Shown here: piece by piece, positions 25,633 to 37,765 of the stretch
Layout of the letters: every line of letters starts with the position of its first letter
Numbering within the stretch: the first letter of the stretch is position 1
Assembly (NCBI GenBank): GCA_016806645.1
Contig: JACSYO010001972.1
Location: forward strand, 343,001 to 407,000
DNA length: 64,000 bases
Direction: 5' to 3'
DNA from: Ophiodon elongatus
Lineage: Eukaryota; Chordata; Actinopteri; Perciformes; Hexagrammidae
The notes under the pieces: model-generated
Database searches by the model: none
Seen by the model: only the letters and a program-made list of their open reading frames with translations
Told to the model about the DNA's origin: nothing
Translations under genes and position numbers: made by a program

Positions 25633-26234
25633 CACACACACACGCCACACAACAGGCAGCCATTTGTTGTTTAGGCTGTGTAGCCGGTGCTCTTGGGTAA
25701 CATCTTTATCCTTCCAGCTCAATCTGGCCTGCATCTGCCGGGTAGGAATTACACTGATCTACTGTGACACAGTCCCCTCTCCGCCCACTGCACCCACCCT
25801 CACCACCCACCCCCACCCCTTCCCCTGCTATTATAGCCTTAAAAATGCACTACTTAGTGGCGACAGAAAAGTCACTTACATGCTGAATCACAATATACAA
25901 TCAAATGAACTTTAACTATACCCATGGGGAGGGGGCAAAAATAACAGGATTCAGGGACGATCGCAAGATAATTACTAATAATCTGGGCAAATTATATGCA
26001 AAATGCATTCACTTGAATGCATTCATTCTGAATTAATGAGATTATTATCCTAGTACTCTGAGAAAAGTTTTAATGGGAATGAAATTCTGCTTTGTTTTTT
26101 TCTAAATTAACGAGATACCTTCAAAAGATTCAATATTAATAATATAATATAATAATATAAAAGAAAGGATGTTTTATTCATTTCATGGGTGCTTTTATTT
26201 CCTAATGTCACACTTATGCCCATCTGTTATATTC
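24603..26234. other. intergenic with two short GT/CA tracts
   Basis: No gene is seen. A GT-rich tract lies at 25391-25424 and a (CA)n tract at 25599-25652. A C-rich run is at 25780-25830. The rest is AT-rich. Confidence 0.5.
25599..25652. repeat. (CA)n microsatellite
   Basis: About 20 CA dinucleotides with two CT interruptions. Confidence 0.9.
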
Positions 26235-26410
26235 AAACGACGATAGCTATCTAGCTAGAAGGTCGTTATAGCTAGCTATGAAAATTAGATTAGCTAGCTA
26301 GCGCTCCGCTAACCGAAGGTCCAGCTACCGTCTGCTCTCATCCCGGCGAAGTAGTCTCCTAGTGGCAGTAGTAGCGGATGGACTTCAGGGGGCGCTAGCT
26401 AGCTAATTCT
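26235..26410. repeat. AGCTAGCT-rich cluster with a CTCF-like site
   Basis: Repeated self-complementary words (agctatctagctag, tagctagctatg, tagctagctagcg, gctagctagctaatt) occur on both sides of a GC-richer core. The core has 'tggacttcagggggcgcta' at 26379-26397, which matches the extended CTCF consensus at about 16 of 19 positions but misses three of the 12 core positions. Factor binding is inference. Confidence 0.45.
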
Positions 26411-27194
26411 TACCCTAACCCTCTCATCTGTGGCTGGTAAACAGTAAATTCATTCGAATTCAGTGCTTCGGAATGCTATTTTTCCAAGCTAATGCTGCTG
26501 TAGCAACTTGAATTCACCCAGCCCTGGTCTAACTTGTGTGACAGTAAGTTTACTTTATGTATGTTTTTATGTATTTAAAATGGACTTAAATAGCAAGATT
26601 TAAAAAAAAAAGAGCAGAATTTTTCCATAAAAACCTTGTGAATGAATTAACGCCTCTGTACAAGTAGACCACAAAGTATTGACCACAATATTGATTGATT
26701 TGAAAAGTATGACAAAATATCGCATCATGAAGGAGATGCAAAAAAATAAAAAAAAAGCATAGGACCACACAAAGGTTGGCCTTGACCTCCAAATATTGAG
26801 CAATCGAGAAAAGGGGGAGTCTAATCTCGACAAAACTTCAGTTGAAAGAGGAATAATTCATGGGGAGGGCACTTTTTCTGTGTCACACCTACGTACCTGA
26901 GACTAAAGTGAGTGTCTGTGGCAAAATAGAAATACTTAGAATATTCTATTACACATTGGGTCCTTACAAAAAAAAGAAAAGAAAAATAGTAATGTCATAT
27001 CATTATAAATAAAATTATAAATAAAACTAACTGTACAATAAGCAGTGGGGCGATTATCAATATGCCTTTGAGACCCCTGCACATACGCTGTCTGAAGTAA
27101 TGAAGGACAATGGTTCTTTGCACACTGCCCATATGTAACATAACACCCCCACCGTACAGTCACATATAAAAAATAAATTAAAAATAATCAAAGC
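26411..27194. other. intergenic, no feature recognised
   Basis: AT-rich. The frames on minus (26586-26833 and 26936-27163) come from A-runs and have no motif. Confidence 0.5.
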
Positions 27195-27510
27195 TTGTGC
27201 GCTGAGGTCGACAGTGGCAGCACCGTCCGCAGTTATTTGGCAGCAGTTGTACCGACTAATGCAACTAATATTTCTGCTTTCTTAGGAGGCAGCTCGCAGT
27301 TTGTTTTCGATGACGGCGTTTATCTTTGCCTGCTCACGGCTCTGCTGATCTCTAAAGGGATTGGGGTTACTTTTGAGGAGCTTTTCCTTGCGGCTCGCTA
27401 TGAGCCGGGGGATAAAATACATCCACACTTTCTCTCTCTCCGTCTCAGGCTGCTAATCCACCAGCGGCTCAGCCATTTAGCAGCAGCACAGGACCTCTCA
27501 ACCTGAAGAG
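27195..27510. promoter_or_regulatory. candidate conserved non-coding block
   Basis: Balanced, CpG-containing sequence in an AT-rich context. It carries a 103-codon plus-strand frame, which I do not call a gene because it lacks a domain and flanking splice signals. The stretch near 27370-27480 ('cttgcggctcgctatgagcc', 'gggataaaatacatccaca') could be an enhancer or a decayed exon. Confidence 0.25.
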
Positions 27511-30129
27511 CAGCATGCTGCGAGGCAACAGAGGGGGTGGGGGTGGGGGGTTTAATAGTTGAACAGCTGCTTATGGAACAAGACTCCGCACACACATGTA
27601 CACTCACACACACACACACACACACATACACACACCACCCCCATATGGCAAGGGGGCCAGATGACAAAACCTCAGCTAGGGTCACAGTGGGTACTGACTG
27701 ATCTGCTTTCAGGGGTCCACTCACCAAAAGATTAAGATCACACTGTTTATGTTTTTGTATGAGAGTGTGTATTTTTTTCAGTTTTTGTCTGTTTGTCGTG
27801 TGGTGTGAAATAAAAAAGAAAGAAAGAGGAACTTAAGTATTCTATGAAGGCCAAAATGGAATTCCTGAATAAAATAAAAGGCAGTAATTAGATGTTATTC
27901 TGTTGCTATTAGGACTGGATGATATGGATAAAATCATTGGTATATGTAATATTCTATTATAATATATATATATATATGGTAATATACTAAATATTCTAAA
28001 TGATTACTTGAGAACTTGTTTTTCTTGGCCAGTCCAGCAAATAAGATGTCAAATCATGCTAATTCAATACATGAATGTAAAATAAATCCTATAATTAATA
28101 TATAGTATCGCCATACAGCACCCTTACGATTGCCTTACTTGTCGATTGTGGTGTCTGTGATAAAACAACCCCGTCTCAGAGAAATTACAATATGGAGAAC
28201 ATTTTCGTAGTCGTAAAAAACTAATTCAAGACCTGTCATGAAATTCTTTGTCACTGAACATTTTACTATGTTTTTTACCAAAATATCTAATCTCGGAACA
28301 TAATTTATTGTCTTTTATTCACTGCAGCCATGTATAATTTTTTTTATGGTTATGTTTATGGTTATGCACTGGCAGCACTTGAATAAGGTTAAGGTTAGTT
28401 GGTTTAATAAAGAACTAGTCTGCAGTGAGACGTTGGTATATTTGATGTAAAGATGTTTCCTGCTGATCAGGATCAGATCCATTTCCCAATACCTGACATC
28501 GCTGTCTTACTCAGGATTTGGAGAATCATTAGTGATTGATGGTTGCATTTTGGTTTGAAATGCACATTTTGACTAGGTATTTTTAATTGTTTTAATGCAC
28601 TTTACAGTCAATATCCAAGGTTTTTGTATGTGACACATTTTTCAGCTTGTAAATAAAAAAAAACTCATTTCTTTTGAACATTCTGACACTAAATGCATTA
28701 CCAGTAAATGAGGCAGAGTGTGTGAAGATTGGAAACACACTCCCCTTTTGAACAGAGTTACAAGGGATAGTGGTTGAAATGTTGAACAGTTTTGAAAATC
28801 TGACTTCAGGTAATTGTGGAACACTGTTGAACAGTGGAGTGTGAATGGCAATTAATGGCAGCAATACTTGATATTTATTTTTTGGGCGGGGGGTTGCTGT
28901 GATTTAAATGTTTTCATTTTCAGTCAGAGCCACAACTTTGCCATCGGTCTTTTCAATCTGACTTGTGATTTATGTTATTTTTTTTACTCACTGAATTCTT
29001 CAGTTTCCATGAATTTTTACCTGACAAGAATAGGATTAATAGGATAAGTAGTATATGTTTTACTGCTATTGGCTGAAGGTATGACATGTACATTGGGCTT
29101 CATGCAGCAACATTCTATTGAATGTATCTTATATTTTCTCTTAATTTTCTGTCAAGAGAAAAGAAATCCAAACGTTCTCAACCATCCTAATCTGCTCAGG
29201 TCACCCAGGAATGATGAATCCAACTCGATCGTGAATCTGAGGCATATCTCCGATTGTTTATAATTAGCATAGATAACACACCCTCAACACTATATAAGGG
29301 CAGGTTTTGTGCCATGTGCCAATACGTTCTTTATGAATAAAGAATTGGAGAGATGCCAACAAACAAATGGTGTAGGAAGAGGAACTTTAATGGATGGATG
29401 GATGGAGGATGGACAGATGGAGGATAAACAGATGATGGATGGATAGATGGACGGAGAATTGATGAAATTAGCCAGAGCATCAGTTCTGGCATTGCAGAAG
29501 TTCAATAAGCATTGAAGAGCAATATGTACAGTAAGCCATTCAAAGGCTGAACACAGGCAATACCATCCAAGAATGGGACAAATACTATTTCTTCAGCCCA
29601 CAAATATAGTAATCCAGTCATCACAAGTACTCACTAAAATATATCATTATCTACATTTGAGTGTATGATTTTTGTTCTTTGAACCTCAAATTGCGAAAAC
29701 AAGATGTTTCTTTTCTTACGTCGGCTAGAGTGCTCTCGACCACTCTTCGAATTTGCTCTTACCAAAATACCGAAATCAATGGGTACGGACAAAATAAAAA
29801 CAAATCTTGGACACAAACAAAAATAAGAGGGCATTTATATATTGCTTGCTGCATGAAGCCCAATGTCCCTCAGCATAATGAAATGAATCCCATAGACAAT
29901 GCAATACAATTGAAGACACATGTCAAATTGACATTGGCATTGTCTACCATTAGCAGTGTTATCATTACAATGATTACCACTGAGGTGGGGAAACATTTGG
30001 CTCCTTCCTGCCATGATGCCACTTCACTCGACTGTTTCCCCCCACTGTCATAGTGTAATCTTTTTTTGTGTGTGAGAAGAATCTTTGCCCCCTCGCACAC
30101 ACTTGTAACCGAATACTGCAGGGATACAC
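27511..30129. other. intergenic with small simple repeats
   Basis: (CA)n at 27603-27636, (AT)n at 27958-27977, and a GGAT-type tract at 29389-29455. The remainder is AT-rich and shows no gene or recognisable element. Confidence 0.5.
29389..29455. repeat. imperfect (GGAT)n microsatellite
   Basis: 'tggatggatggatggaggat' followed by related gatgga/gataga units. Confidence 0.85.
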
Positions 30130-30440
30130 GCGGTGATCCCTGTTTTACCCAGTGTAAGCCTGATGTCATCCATGGAGATATCAAACAAGCTACTCAGATT
30201 AATAACAACCTGTCATTGTGACCAGATCCTGGATTTATGGGATGGAGGCAGAGACGTTGCCCGAGGGGGCCAGCGGCGCGCTGGGATCGCTGCCATTACT
30301 TTGAAGTCGATCTTGCACAGAGATTAGTTCCTGGACAAAGACCAGCGACCAACAGCGATGCGTCCCACCGCTCCCTCAGTTGTGACAGGCAGATTTCTCC
30401 TGCGATTAATCACTGCCTGTTAGCTGCTTGAATGGCCTGA
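30130..30440. promoter_or_regulatory. candidate conserved non-coding block
   Basis: A GC-richer island ('agggggccagcggcgcgctg') precedes sequence with the TALE-type site 'tgacaggcag' and a TAAT core in 'ctgcgattaatcactgcctg'. Short frames on the plus strand have no domain. Function is inference. Confidence 0.25.
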
Positions 30441-30657
30441 CAGACAGGCCCTGTGCTGTGTGTCTCTGTGCAGGATACTGTATACAGATTATATCTGTAA
30501 TAATGAGAGCTGCACACACCATCCCCTTTAGAGACAATGGGCTGCTGCTCATATTTTCTATCTCATATATATAGTCAAGTAGATGATATTTTGTCAAGAT
30601 TCAATACTGTTAAATGCAATCATTTTCGTGGCAAAAAAAAGGATTTCTACCAGAGCC

Positions 30658-30795
30658 GCAGCAGGGTTGGAGTACCCCTCATACACAATGAAAAAAATAA
30701 AATAAAAATATAATCAAAGTTTTTTGTTTTCTGACACGCGATTACATTCTTTTTTTTTTTTTCATTGTGTATGAGGGGAACTCCAACCCTGTTGC
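30658..30795. repeat. inverted repeat, 40-bp arms (hairpin or MITE-like)
   Basis: The left arm is 30658-30697 (gcagcagggttggagtaccc... then catacacaatgaaaaaaa). The right arm is 30756-30795, its reverse complement with two mismatches. The spacer is about 58 bp and AT-rich. There is no coding capacity. It may be a very small TIR element or the remnant of an inverted duplication; the same arms do not appear elsewhere in the window. Confidence 0.85.
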
Positions 30796-31103
30796 CAGAC
30801 AGAACATTGAGATCATAAAAAAAACTATATTACATTATAAATGACAACATTTTAAACTACATATTTCAAATTCTCTAGGTTAAGGAAATATTGTGGTATG
30901 GATTTTTTTTTTTAAGATAATAATAACTTGTGCAGTGAGACAGGATGCAAACTCCAGCTTCCTGCGTGAAACCAGTGAACAAATCATGAGGTGTGGAACA
31001 ATCCAATATGTTTGTAATTCCTAGGGGTACAAGGCTGGGAACTCTGGGACATGTCATGCCTTGAGATTCATTTTACTGGAAGGAAAAACAAACATTAGTT
31101 AAT

Positions 31104-31136
<33 letters not shown>

Positions 31137-32162
31137 CTTATGAAGAATTATGACTTTAGTCTAACTTCCTGTTGTCAAGGCTATAAAGCCGTCTATATTG
31201 TTTGCCCAAATCACTTACCGTATTTCTTTGTTTATAATAGTTTTCATTAAATATAAAATGATGACTACTTGCTTCCACGTAGTCCCATATATTATTGGAT
31301 TTTCAAATCTTTATCGATGTGAAAGAAAATGTATCTAACAATAATACTAGGATCGCTCCCTTTGGACAGAGTCACTCCTAACAGCCCAGTATGGGATGTT
31401 TTGTGTGACTTTCAAAGGACCAGCCCCCACTAAAGGGTGTGGCTGCAGCCCGAAGCTGTAACACCTGTAATAACCTCTTTTGTTTTGTTTTTTAAAAGAG
31501 TAAAAATAGTGCTCCAAATAATATCTTGACCACATATCACCACTCTAACCACCGTTGTATGACTAGCATCACTCCTTTGCATTATCTAATTGGGCTGCTA
31601 TCTATTTGTTTTACGTAGTTTTTTCACCATGAGCACCAAACAGAGGATGCAGATGCAGCATCTCTTCTCTAGACAGACGCATCATCACTTCAGGAGCACT
31701 TTGTTATTCCATTGGAATAACATCAAGACCATGAACATTTATTTCACCTTTCTTTCAGTATATTTGGCTTTTCAATAAAAAACACAACTTCCACTTAAAC
31801 GTTATTACTTTTTTTTATTGACTGTGACTTTGATGTTGTGTTTCTTAATGCCTTCTAAATTTGTTGGATCTCATACTGTCGGGAGCATCGCCGGTTTTTC
31901 TGTCAGATATCTGTCCATTCTGTAAACCCAAAAGAAAATATGTCTAAATGAACACCATTGCTATTGTGATAGCATGATTTGTCAACTCTGCCGCGTAAAA
32001 GTTTCCAATGTCAAAACATTAGTTCCGCATCCTATTTTCCCCATGGGTTAACCCTTTCAATGTGCGTTTTTAGTTTATGTAAGTTGATTGTAAGATTTTG
32101 GTCTCCTGAAAATGTCTTGTTCACCATTTGTTTGTACCTAACTCCACCCTGTCGTGTCACCT
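30796..32162. other. intergenic, one (TTGA)n tract
   Basis: AT-rich. (TTGA)n lies at 31105-31137. Nothing else is recognised. Confidence 0.5.
31105..31137. repeat. (TTGA)n microsatellite
   Basis: About eight uninterrupted units of 'attg/gatt'. Confidence 0.9.
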
Positions 32163-32277
32163 CTGGTTGCAAAAATCCCAGATGGCAACGCCCAAAAACC
32201 ATGAGGCTTCATAAGGGCAGTCCACAAACCAATGGATGGAGTCACAGTGACTATGTCCACGTCTTGTATAGTCTATG
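32163..32277. mobile_element. fish interspersed repeat, 3' part (same family as 50945-51490)
   Basis: The text 'ctggttgcaaaaatcccaga', 'aagggcagtccacaaaccaa' and 'tggatggagtcacagtgact' matches 51370-51480 ('ggcagtctacaaaccaatgg', 'gtgacgtcacggagattaca'), same orientation. Only the terminal ~115 bp is present. Confidence 0.6.
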
Positions 32278-34286
32278 AGTCTGATCCCGTCATTGGACTG
32301 AATGAGAAACCAAAGGGGTTTATCCTCTGAGAAGCTTGAATGTGATCCGGGAATTTCATTATGACGTATCCTGTGTGAAATTTTTCTGAAAGTAATTCTA
32401 CAGAAAAGGTCTGGGAGGGTTGGCACGTCATTAGGATTCATCCACTGAGATCATTGTCGACACAGTTAATATCCAGGCAAACCAAGCCATCATTCTTTCA
32501 GATAAATTATTGTAGACCAATGCATGGGTTAAGGGGAAGTTCTGACCTGACGGTGGCACTAGAAGAAAGGTAAAGGGTCATGGCGATTACTAAACTTCAT
32601 CCTCTTGGCGCTGTGAGTATCTGTACCGAGTTCATGGCTGCTAGTTGTGAATGTATTTCACGCTGGGCAAAAATATCAGACAGACAGACAGAAAGACTGA
32701 TGACTTGCTATCAGTGGATCTAAAACCCTCCTGAATTATTACTTCCAAAAAATGAATAAATTGTGAAATGCATACATTATACATGCAATATGGTGAGAAA
32801 CACGCACCTCGTCAGAATGTAAAACTTGATTGGCCAGGCCCAACTTCTATATCAGCACAGTGCTGGAGCTTCTGCTGGTCAGATCAATAATCACATCCAC
32901 CCAGCTGGAAAATGCACTCATGTCATATTCAGACAGGGCTCCAGACTGCCTTGACTAACTTGTCATTTCAAGTTAATCTTAATCTGAAATTCACAGACAC
33001 TGGCTACTGCACAATTATCCACATGGTGAATGGTGAACTTTAGTCCCATATGCATGTGTTTTCTTTGGGGAAGGGGGTTTAGTTATGCTTCTGTATCTGC
33101 TTTCCGCGACTGTAGGTTTGGCCAACAGTTGACCAGATTTTTTAAGACCTTGTCCTTTACAGCATTGATTAAGATTTTGAAACACTGTGAAACAACCACA
33201 GTAAAAGGTCATGGTCAGTACACCCAAATAAAAAAAAAATTAAAAGTGACAAATGACAAAGTAAATTCTATTCACCTCCATTGTATTGGGCTGGAGGCAA
33301 AAATCTCACACATATATAAAATTTGGACGGACAACATCTAAATAATATGCGTGCCACTAAAAGGAAGGGGGAACATTAGTTGTATTCCATAATTTGGGTG
33401 AACATTTATTTGAAAGGATATATGCTGAGTTGCAGGATGACATCTTTTTCTTTACTAACCTAAACGTTTTTTGTGTGCTCAGGGTTTTGGCAAATTTTCA
33501 ATCAAATTTCTGTATTGGCTTTTTGTTAAACAAAGAACATCCCGCAGCTGTTTTCATTGAAAAAGCTTTAAAAAGCCCACCTGCTCAGCAGCCAGACACA
33601 GCACGAGACTAGCTGGTGAACATAGTGGAGCATTCAGCAGCGAAAGAGACAGATATTTTCCTCTGGAGTTGGTGGCGACCATACCTGAGTTGAAAAGAAA
33701 GTGAATAATGGACTCATATTCATCAATTCGTCGCATGGGATCAGTTTAGTATGAACAGAACCACACAAGTGTGTCAACTTTTCACATCCAAAAAAAGTCC
33801 CATTGGACCGTAAGCCCAATTGTTGGACAGCCCCTTATCATGAAAAAACAAGCGTCCATTGTTCCAAATGCCTGTTTCTCCAAAAATACACTCTTCCTGC
33901 AACAAATAGTGGCACATTGCTAATTATTGCGCAGAATGATGACATCGGACCTTCCCGATATTCTGAAGATATTTTTGAGAATTTTCTGGCATTCTGACGG
34001 AAAGGGTTTATTTTAATCCTAAACCACAATATTTTCCTAAACCTAACCAAGTAGTTAAGGAGATTTCTGCCAGCGCCCTGAAGGCTAACTCTTCCCATAT
34101 GCGGAAAGAAATCGGCAAGGTCAAATGACTCAATTTGCATAATATTTAGCCGTGTGCTTCTGTTTGTTGCAAAAATAGTGTGCATTTTTGGAGCAATGGG
34201 CCAGGAACTGTTGGCGGTGCTTAGATAATCACACCTGGGGGGATTGATATATCAGTTGCACCTGTCAGTGCTGTCATTTTTATCAT
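32278..34286. other. intergenic, no feature recognised
   Basis: AT-rich. A 103-codon frame at 33030-33341 and a 115-codon frame at 33838-34185 (minus) lack motifs. Confidence 0.5.
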
Positions 34287-35115
34287 TTAAGGGAACAGTG
34301 TGTAAAATGAATGGCTTCTAGTGGGTTGTTGTAGATTGCAACCAACTAAATATCCGTCCGCCCATTAATGTTCACACCAGCCAAGTCACTATATAGAGTC
34401 ATTATTATCTCACTGGAAACAAATGTAAAATGTTTATAAAATAAATAACATTTCCAAGTGAAGTTTTTAAAGAATAAAGAACAGAGACATCCGTCAGTAT
34501 CAGTCATTCCTCCTGTCCTCTGTCCTTCTGGCTGCTTTGTCTCAGCCAGCGGAGAATGTTACAAGAAGAAAATAATATAAACAGACTGCAGACAGCTTTT
34601 GCTTTTGGCCGAGCTTTCGTGCTGTGCTTGTGTAAACATAACGGCGGTGGATGCGAGACTGAACAGAGCCGATTGCATTAGGTTTCACTTTCGTTTACAT
34701 GTTTGTGCTTGTTGAACAGAAGTATTGATAAAGTATTGGCTTCTTACTCGCGAATGTTTAATTGCACTAACCGCAAAGTTCATAACACCAGTTACGTCGG
34801 GGCTTATCAATCCATCTTCCATCTTTAATAATCCGGGGCCCGTTTAATACCAGGTTTCGGTACGCATCCATTCTTGAGATAACATGAATAAGTGAAAGGC
34901 ATTCGCTAGAGCTAGTGTTCGGTTTGTCCGTTCTGGGTTGCTGTCGAAACATGGCGGTGCAACATGGTGGACTCCGTTGAAGCTCCGTCAAAGCTCGCAA
35001 AAACTTAACGATTCTTAGTTTCAGGTGATTATACTCTGATTAACACATAGTTATGAATATTATATTCCTTTTCTGCCAATTAATCCCCCTAAATGTTACA
35101 CACGGGTGCCTTTAA
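34287..35115. mobile_element. TTAA-flanked non-autonomous DNA transposon (~820 bp)
   Basis: The element starts 'TTAAgggaacagtgtgtaaa' at 34287 and ends 'ttacacacgggtgcctTTAA' at 35115; the termini are imperfect inverted repeats. Internal landmarks ('gttgtagattgcaaccaact', 'aaacatggcggtgcaacatg', 'tttctgccaattaatccccc') belong to an abundant fish repeat known for 'gggaacagtgtgtagg' ends. Flanking TTAA on both sides suggests piggyBac-type insertion; this is inference. There is no transposase frame. Confidence 0.65.
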
Positions 35116-35670
35116 AATGTCTTATATTTTCTTTTTACTCTACTAAGGTCTCTGTGTATTTGCGTCTTCATCGTTATCCTCATCCAGCTTTCAAATGTTA
35201 CGCCACGTTAATTATTAGCATCAATCCAGTGGATCTACAGAAAAAAAATTGCTTTCAATTTCACCACCTTTCCATCTCCCTGCACCACCAGCTACTTGTG
35301 TTTAGGAGTGATGATAGTGGGAAGAACCTTGATGTGTGCTGTCAAAGTGACATCCAGTAAATCATTGTTGACCTTTATGTTTAACTGTGTTTTAGCTGAA
35401 GCTTTTAGCAAGGTGCTATAGTCCAAGGAGTGGAGTCTTGATTGATGCCATTATTGAAACAGTCAGTACTGAGACTTTTAGAGGGCTGTTCTGGAGACAA
35501 TGCTGAAAGCTTCTGGAAGCTGTCCAACCAGCCCCGCTTATTGATGTGAGAAAATGAAAGCTTACAAATTAGTGTTTAATTTGCTTTAAAGGGCCATGCC
35601 TGCTTTTCTCCATATTGTATAGCTTAATGCTTTATATATAGTATATACTAATATACAGTTTATATAGTTG
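35116..35670. other. intergenic, no feature recognised
   Basis: AT-rich and featureless up to the palindrome. Confidence 0.5.
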
Positions 35671-35705
35671 TTTTCATTGCTTCTAATTATATATTAATTA
35701 TAGAA

Positions 35706-35737
<32 letters not shown>

Positions 35738-35788
35738 CTGTAATTAATATATATTCTATAATTAATATATAATTAGAAGCAATGAAAA
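35671..35788. repeat. perfect AT-rich palindrome, 38-bp arms
   Basis: Arm 35671-35708 (starts ttttcattgcttctaattat) is the exact reverse complement of 35751-35788. The 42-bp spacer contains about 12 AT dinucleotides and a partial extra copy of the arm's inner end ('attctgtaattaatat'). Such palindromic AT-rich repeats extrude cruciforms and are known rearrangement hotspots in vertebrates. Perfect identity suggests recent origin or ongoing homogenisation. Confidence 0.95.
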
Positions 35789-36430
35789 ATCTGCACAGAA
35801 AGGTGCATCAGTGTTGTTGAGTTTCCAGAAACAAATGTATTGAAATAGACAGCATTTCAATCCGATGTACATCTTCATCAATTAAAAATAAAGTAAAAAA
35901 AAGAATAGTTGCCATACCCATATACAGGATATATACCAATAGCCTGTCTCTATGATGACAGGTGTGTGTGTGACTGTCTTCTCTGCCCACGGTGATAAAC
36001 ATCTCCAAACAAGTATATCAAATAGTATATAAGGATTAAAAAAAACTTGACTAAAAATTTAAGACAATATTACACAAAAATAGTATGTCAAAAATATTAG
36101 TGTACGCTACATGAAAGGAAAGCATCAAAGCATCACAGCATCAAAGAATTTATTTTTTTATTGTAAATTACTTGAATTGCTATTTGTCTCTTGATGTTTA
36201 TAACCCTATTGTTACACATGTGGCATAAGCGTATGGGATTTAAACATTTTGACCTGGCGAAGAACCAACTGGGATCAAGATGTTGTCTCTTTAAATAAAT
36301 GTGTGGTTGGACGTCAGTGTGCAGGTGTCACACTGTACTCGTTGAAGTCACAATTTGTATCCTTGCCTACCTTTTCTCCAGTACCTCTTCTTTTCTCCAC
36401 AAAGAAACCTGTGTGCATGAATGTGAGCCC
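35789..36430. other. intergenic, no feature recognised
   Basis: AT-rich. No motif-bearing frame. Confidence 0.5.
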
Positions 36431-36485
36431 GTGTGTGTGTGTGTGTGTGTGTGTGTACGTGTGTGTGTGTGTGTGTGTGTGTGTA
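36431..36485. repeat. (GT)n microsatellite
   Basis: About 27 GT units with one 'tacg' interruption. It produces spurious Cys/Val and His/Thr frames on the two strands. Confidence 0.95.
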
Positions 36486-37012
36486 CAATTCCCCTTCATT
36501 ACCCCAGAAGCTGCTGCAGGGAGGAATCATCTCATCCTTTCCCAACATGGAGGACATTCAAAAGAGAGATGCCTCCAAGGGATATGTTTGAAATCCACTC
36601 AAACACACTGCGATACATTAGGCGATAAACATGTGGCAACCATCTCTGTTCCCTCACCTCAGTACACAGGCTCTGTGGGACGCCAGCTACCCGTCCGAGG
36701 CGTGGGGTGCTACTGCCCCCTCCTGGCCACAGGTGGCACCGCAGCGCTTCCCAGAGAAAGGTGAGCGGTGTGCTGATGAACAAGACAGCGTGGTCACAAA
36801 TTACAGCCTCCCCATACACATGTGACACTTGGTTTTCTCTAATTACCCTGTTTATTAGTTTCCTCGCTTCAGCTCATCTGAAAGCTTCATCAACAGCAGG
36901 ACATGTCGAGGATGGCACGGCCCAATCACAAAACACAAACTCCATTAAATCAATAACCAATGGAGCGACCGGGCTCAGTAATGAGCGACACAGGTATATA
37001 TGCAGGAGGGCA
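36486..37012. other. GC-balanced stretch between two GT tracts
   Basis: Sequence 36500-36990 is richer in GC than its surroundings and has open frames up to 171 codons. They begin or end in the GT tracts and lack domains or splice context. 'tggccacaggtggcaccgc' (36725-36743) loosely resembles a CTCF core with one base missing. No gene is called. Confidence 0.4.
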
Positions 37013-37028
37013 CTGTGTGTGTGTGTGT

Positions 37029-37065
<37 letters not shown>

Positions 37066-37087
37066 TGTGTGTGTGTGTGTGTGTGTT
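37013..37087. repeat. (TG)n microsatellite
   Basis: About 36 TG units with two TC interruptions. Confidence 0.95.
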
Positions 37088-37619
37088 TGAAGTGAACTGT
37101 GGATGAGTATGTACGTGCGCAGGCCCTGTTGGGGTTGAAACAATGTCATAAAGATATAACAGATTTGGAATTGTTTTAAAGATTATTCCATAGGCTAAGC
37201 CTTTATGTTTATGTGTCCGTTATACAGTGCCGTTGGTTTGTCATACTATCCACGCCCCGTTAGGTGTCGTTCACATTCCTCATTTAAAACAGAGACTTGC
37301 GAACAATCGTGCTCGACTCTGAAAGCAACGCCGTCACGGCGTGCTGGGGCACATCGCTGTGAATATCGCCTCTGAAAAGCATTAATAGTAATATGTGAGA
37401 AAGAAAATCCACTCTTTGGTAGTATTGGTCAATACTTGACGAGTGAGAGAACAGTAATGGAACTATGACATGCAGCCATTGCACTTTTTCACACTTAGCG
37501 TTCAACAACTTTTCCGCCTCAATATTTCGGTATTTATTTTATTTTTCACGCTGAGGTCGTGAGGAATGAGTAGTGGTTTAGTAGAAAGAAAACACACGAA
37601 CCGCGTCCACTGACTAGAT

Positions 37620-37765
37620 TTGTGGAGGTCAAGGATCAAGGTCACTGTTTAGAATTTCGAAAGGGTCACCTATGACATCACAAAACCCGATTTGGGCCAT
37701 AACTCAAGGATTCATATGCAACCGCAAGGCGGTAATACTAGTTTCCCCATGGTGAAGAACATGAG
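37620..37765. mobile_element. fish interspersed repeat fragment
   Basis: The text 'ggtcaaggatcaaggtcact' and 'ttgggccataactcaaggat' followed by 'tcatatgca' recalls a common fish repeat ('aaggtcaaggtcactgtgacctcaca...ggccataactcaagaattcata'). Neither end is clear. Identification is from memory. Confidence 0.5.

Noticed and set aside
27195..27506. 103-codon plus-strand frame as a possible exon
   Set aside because: Plausible composition but no recognisable domain, acceptor or donor in phase; kept only as a candidate non-coding block.
36725..36743. CTCF site 'tggccacaggtggcaccgc'
   Set aside because: It lacks one base of the core (CCAC-AGGTGGC), so it does not fit the motif without a gap.
36249..36764. 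171-codon plus-strand frame and overlapping minus frames
   Set aside because: They are held open by the (GT)n tract, which encodes Cys/Val or His/Thr runs. There is no domain and no exon signals.
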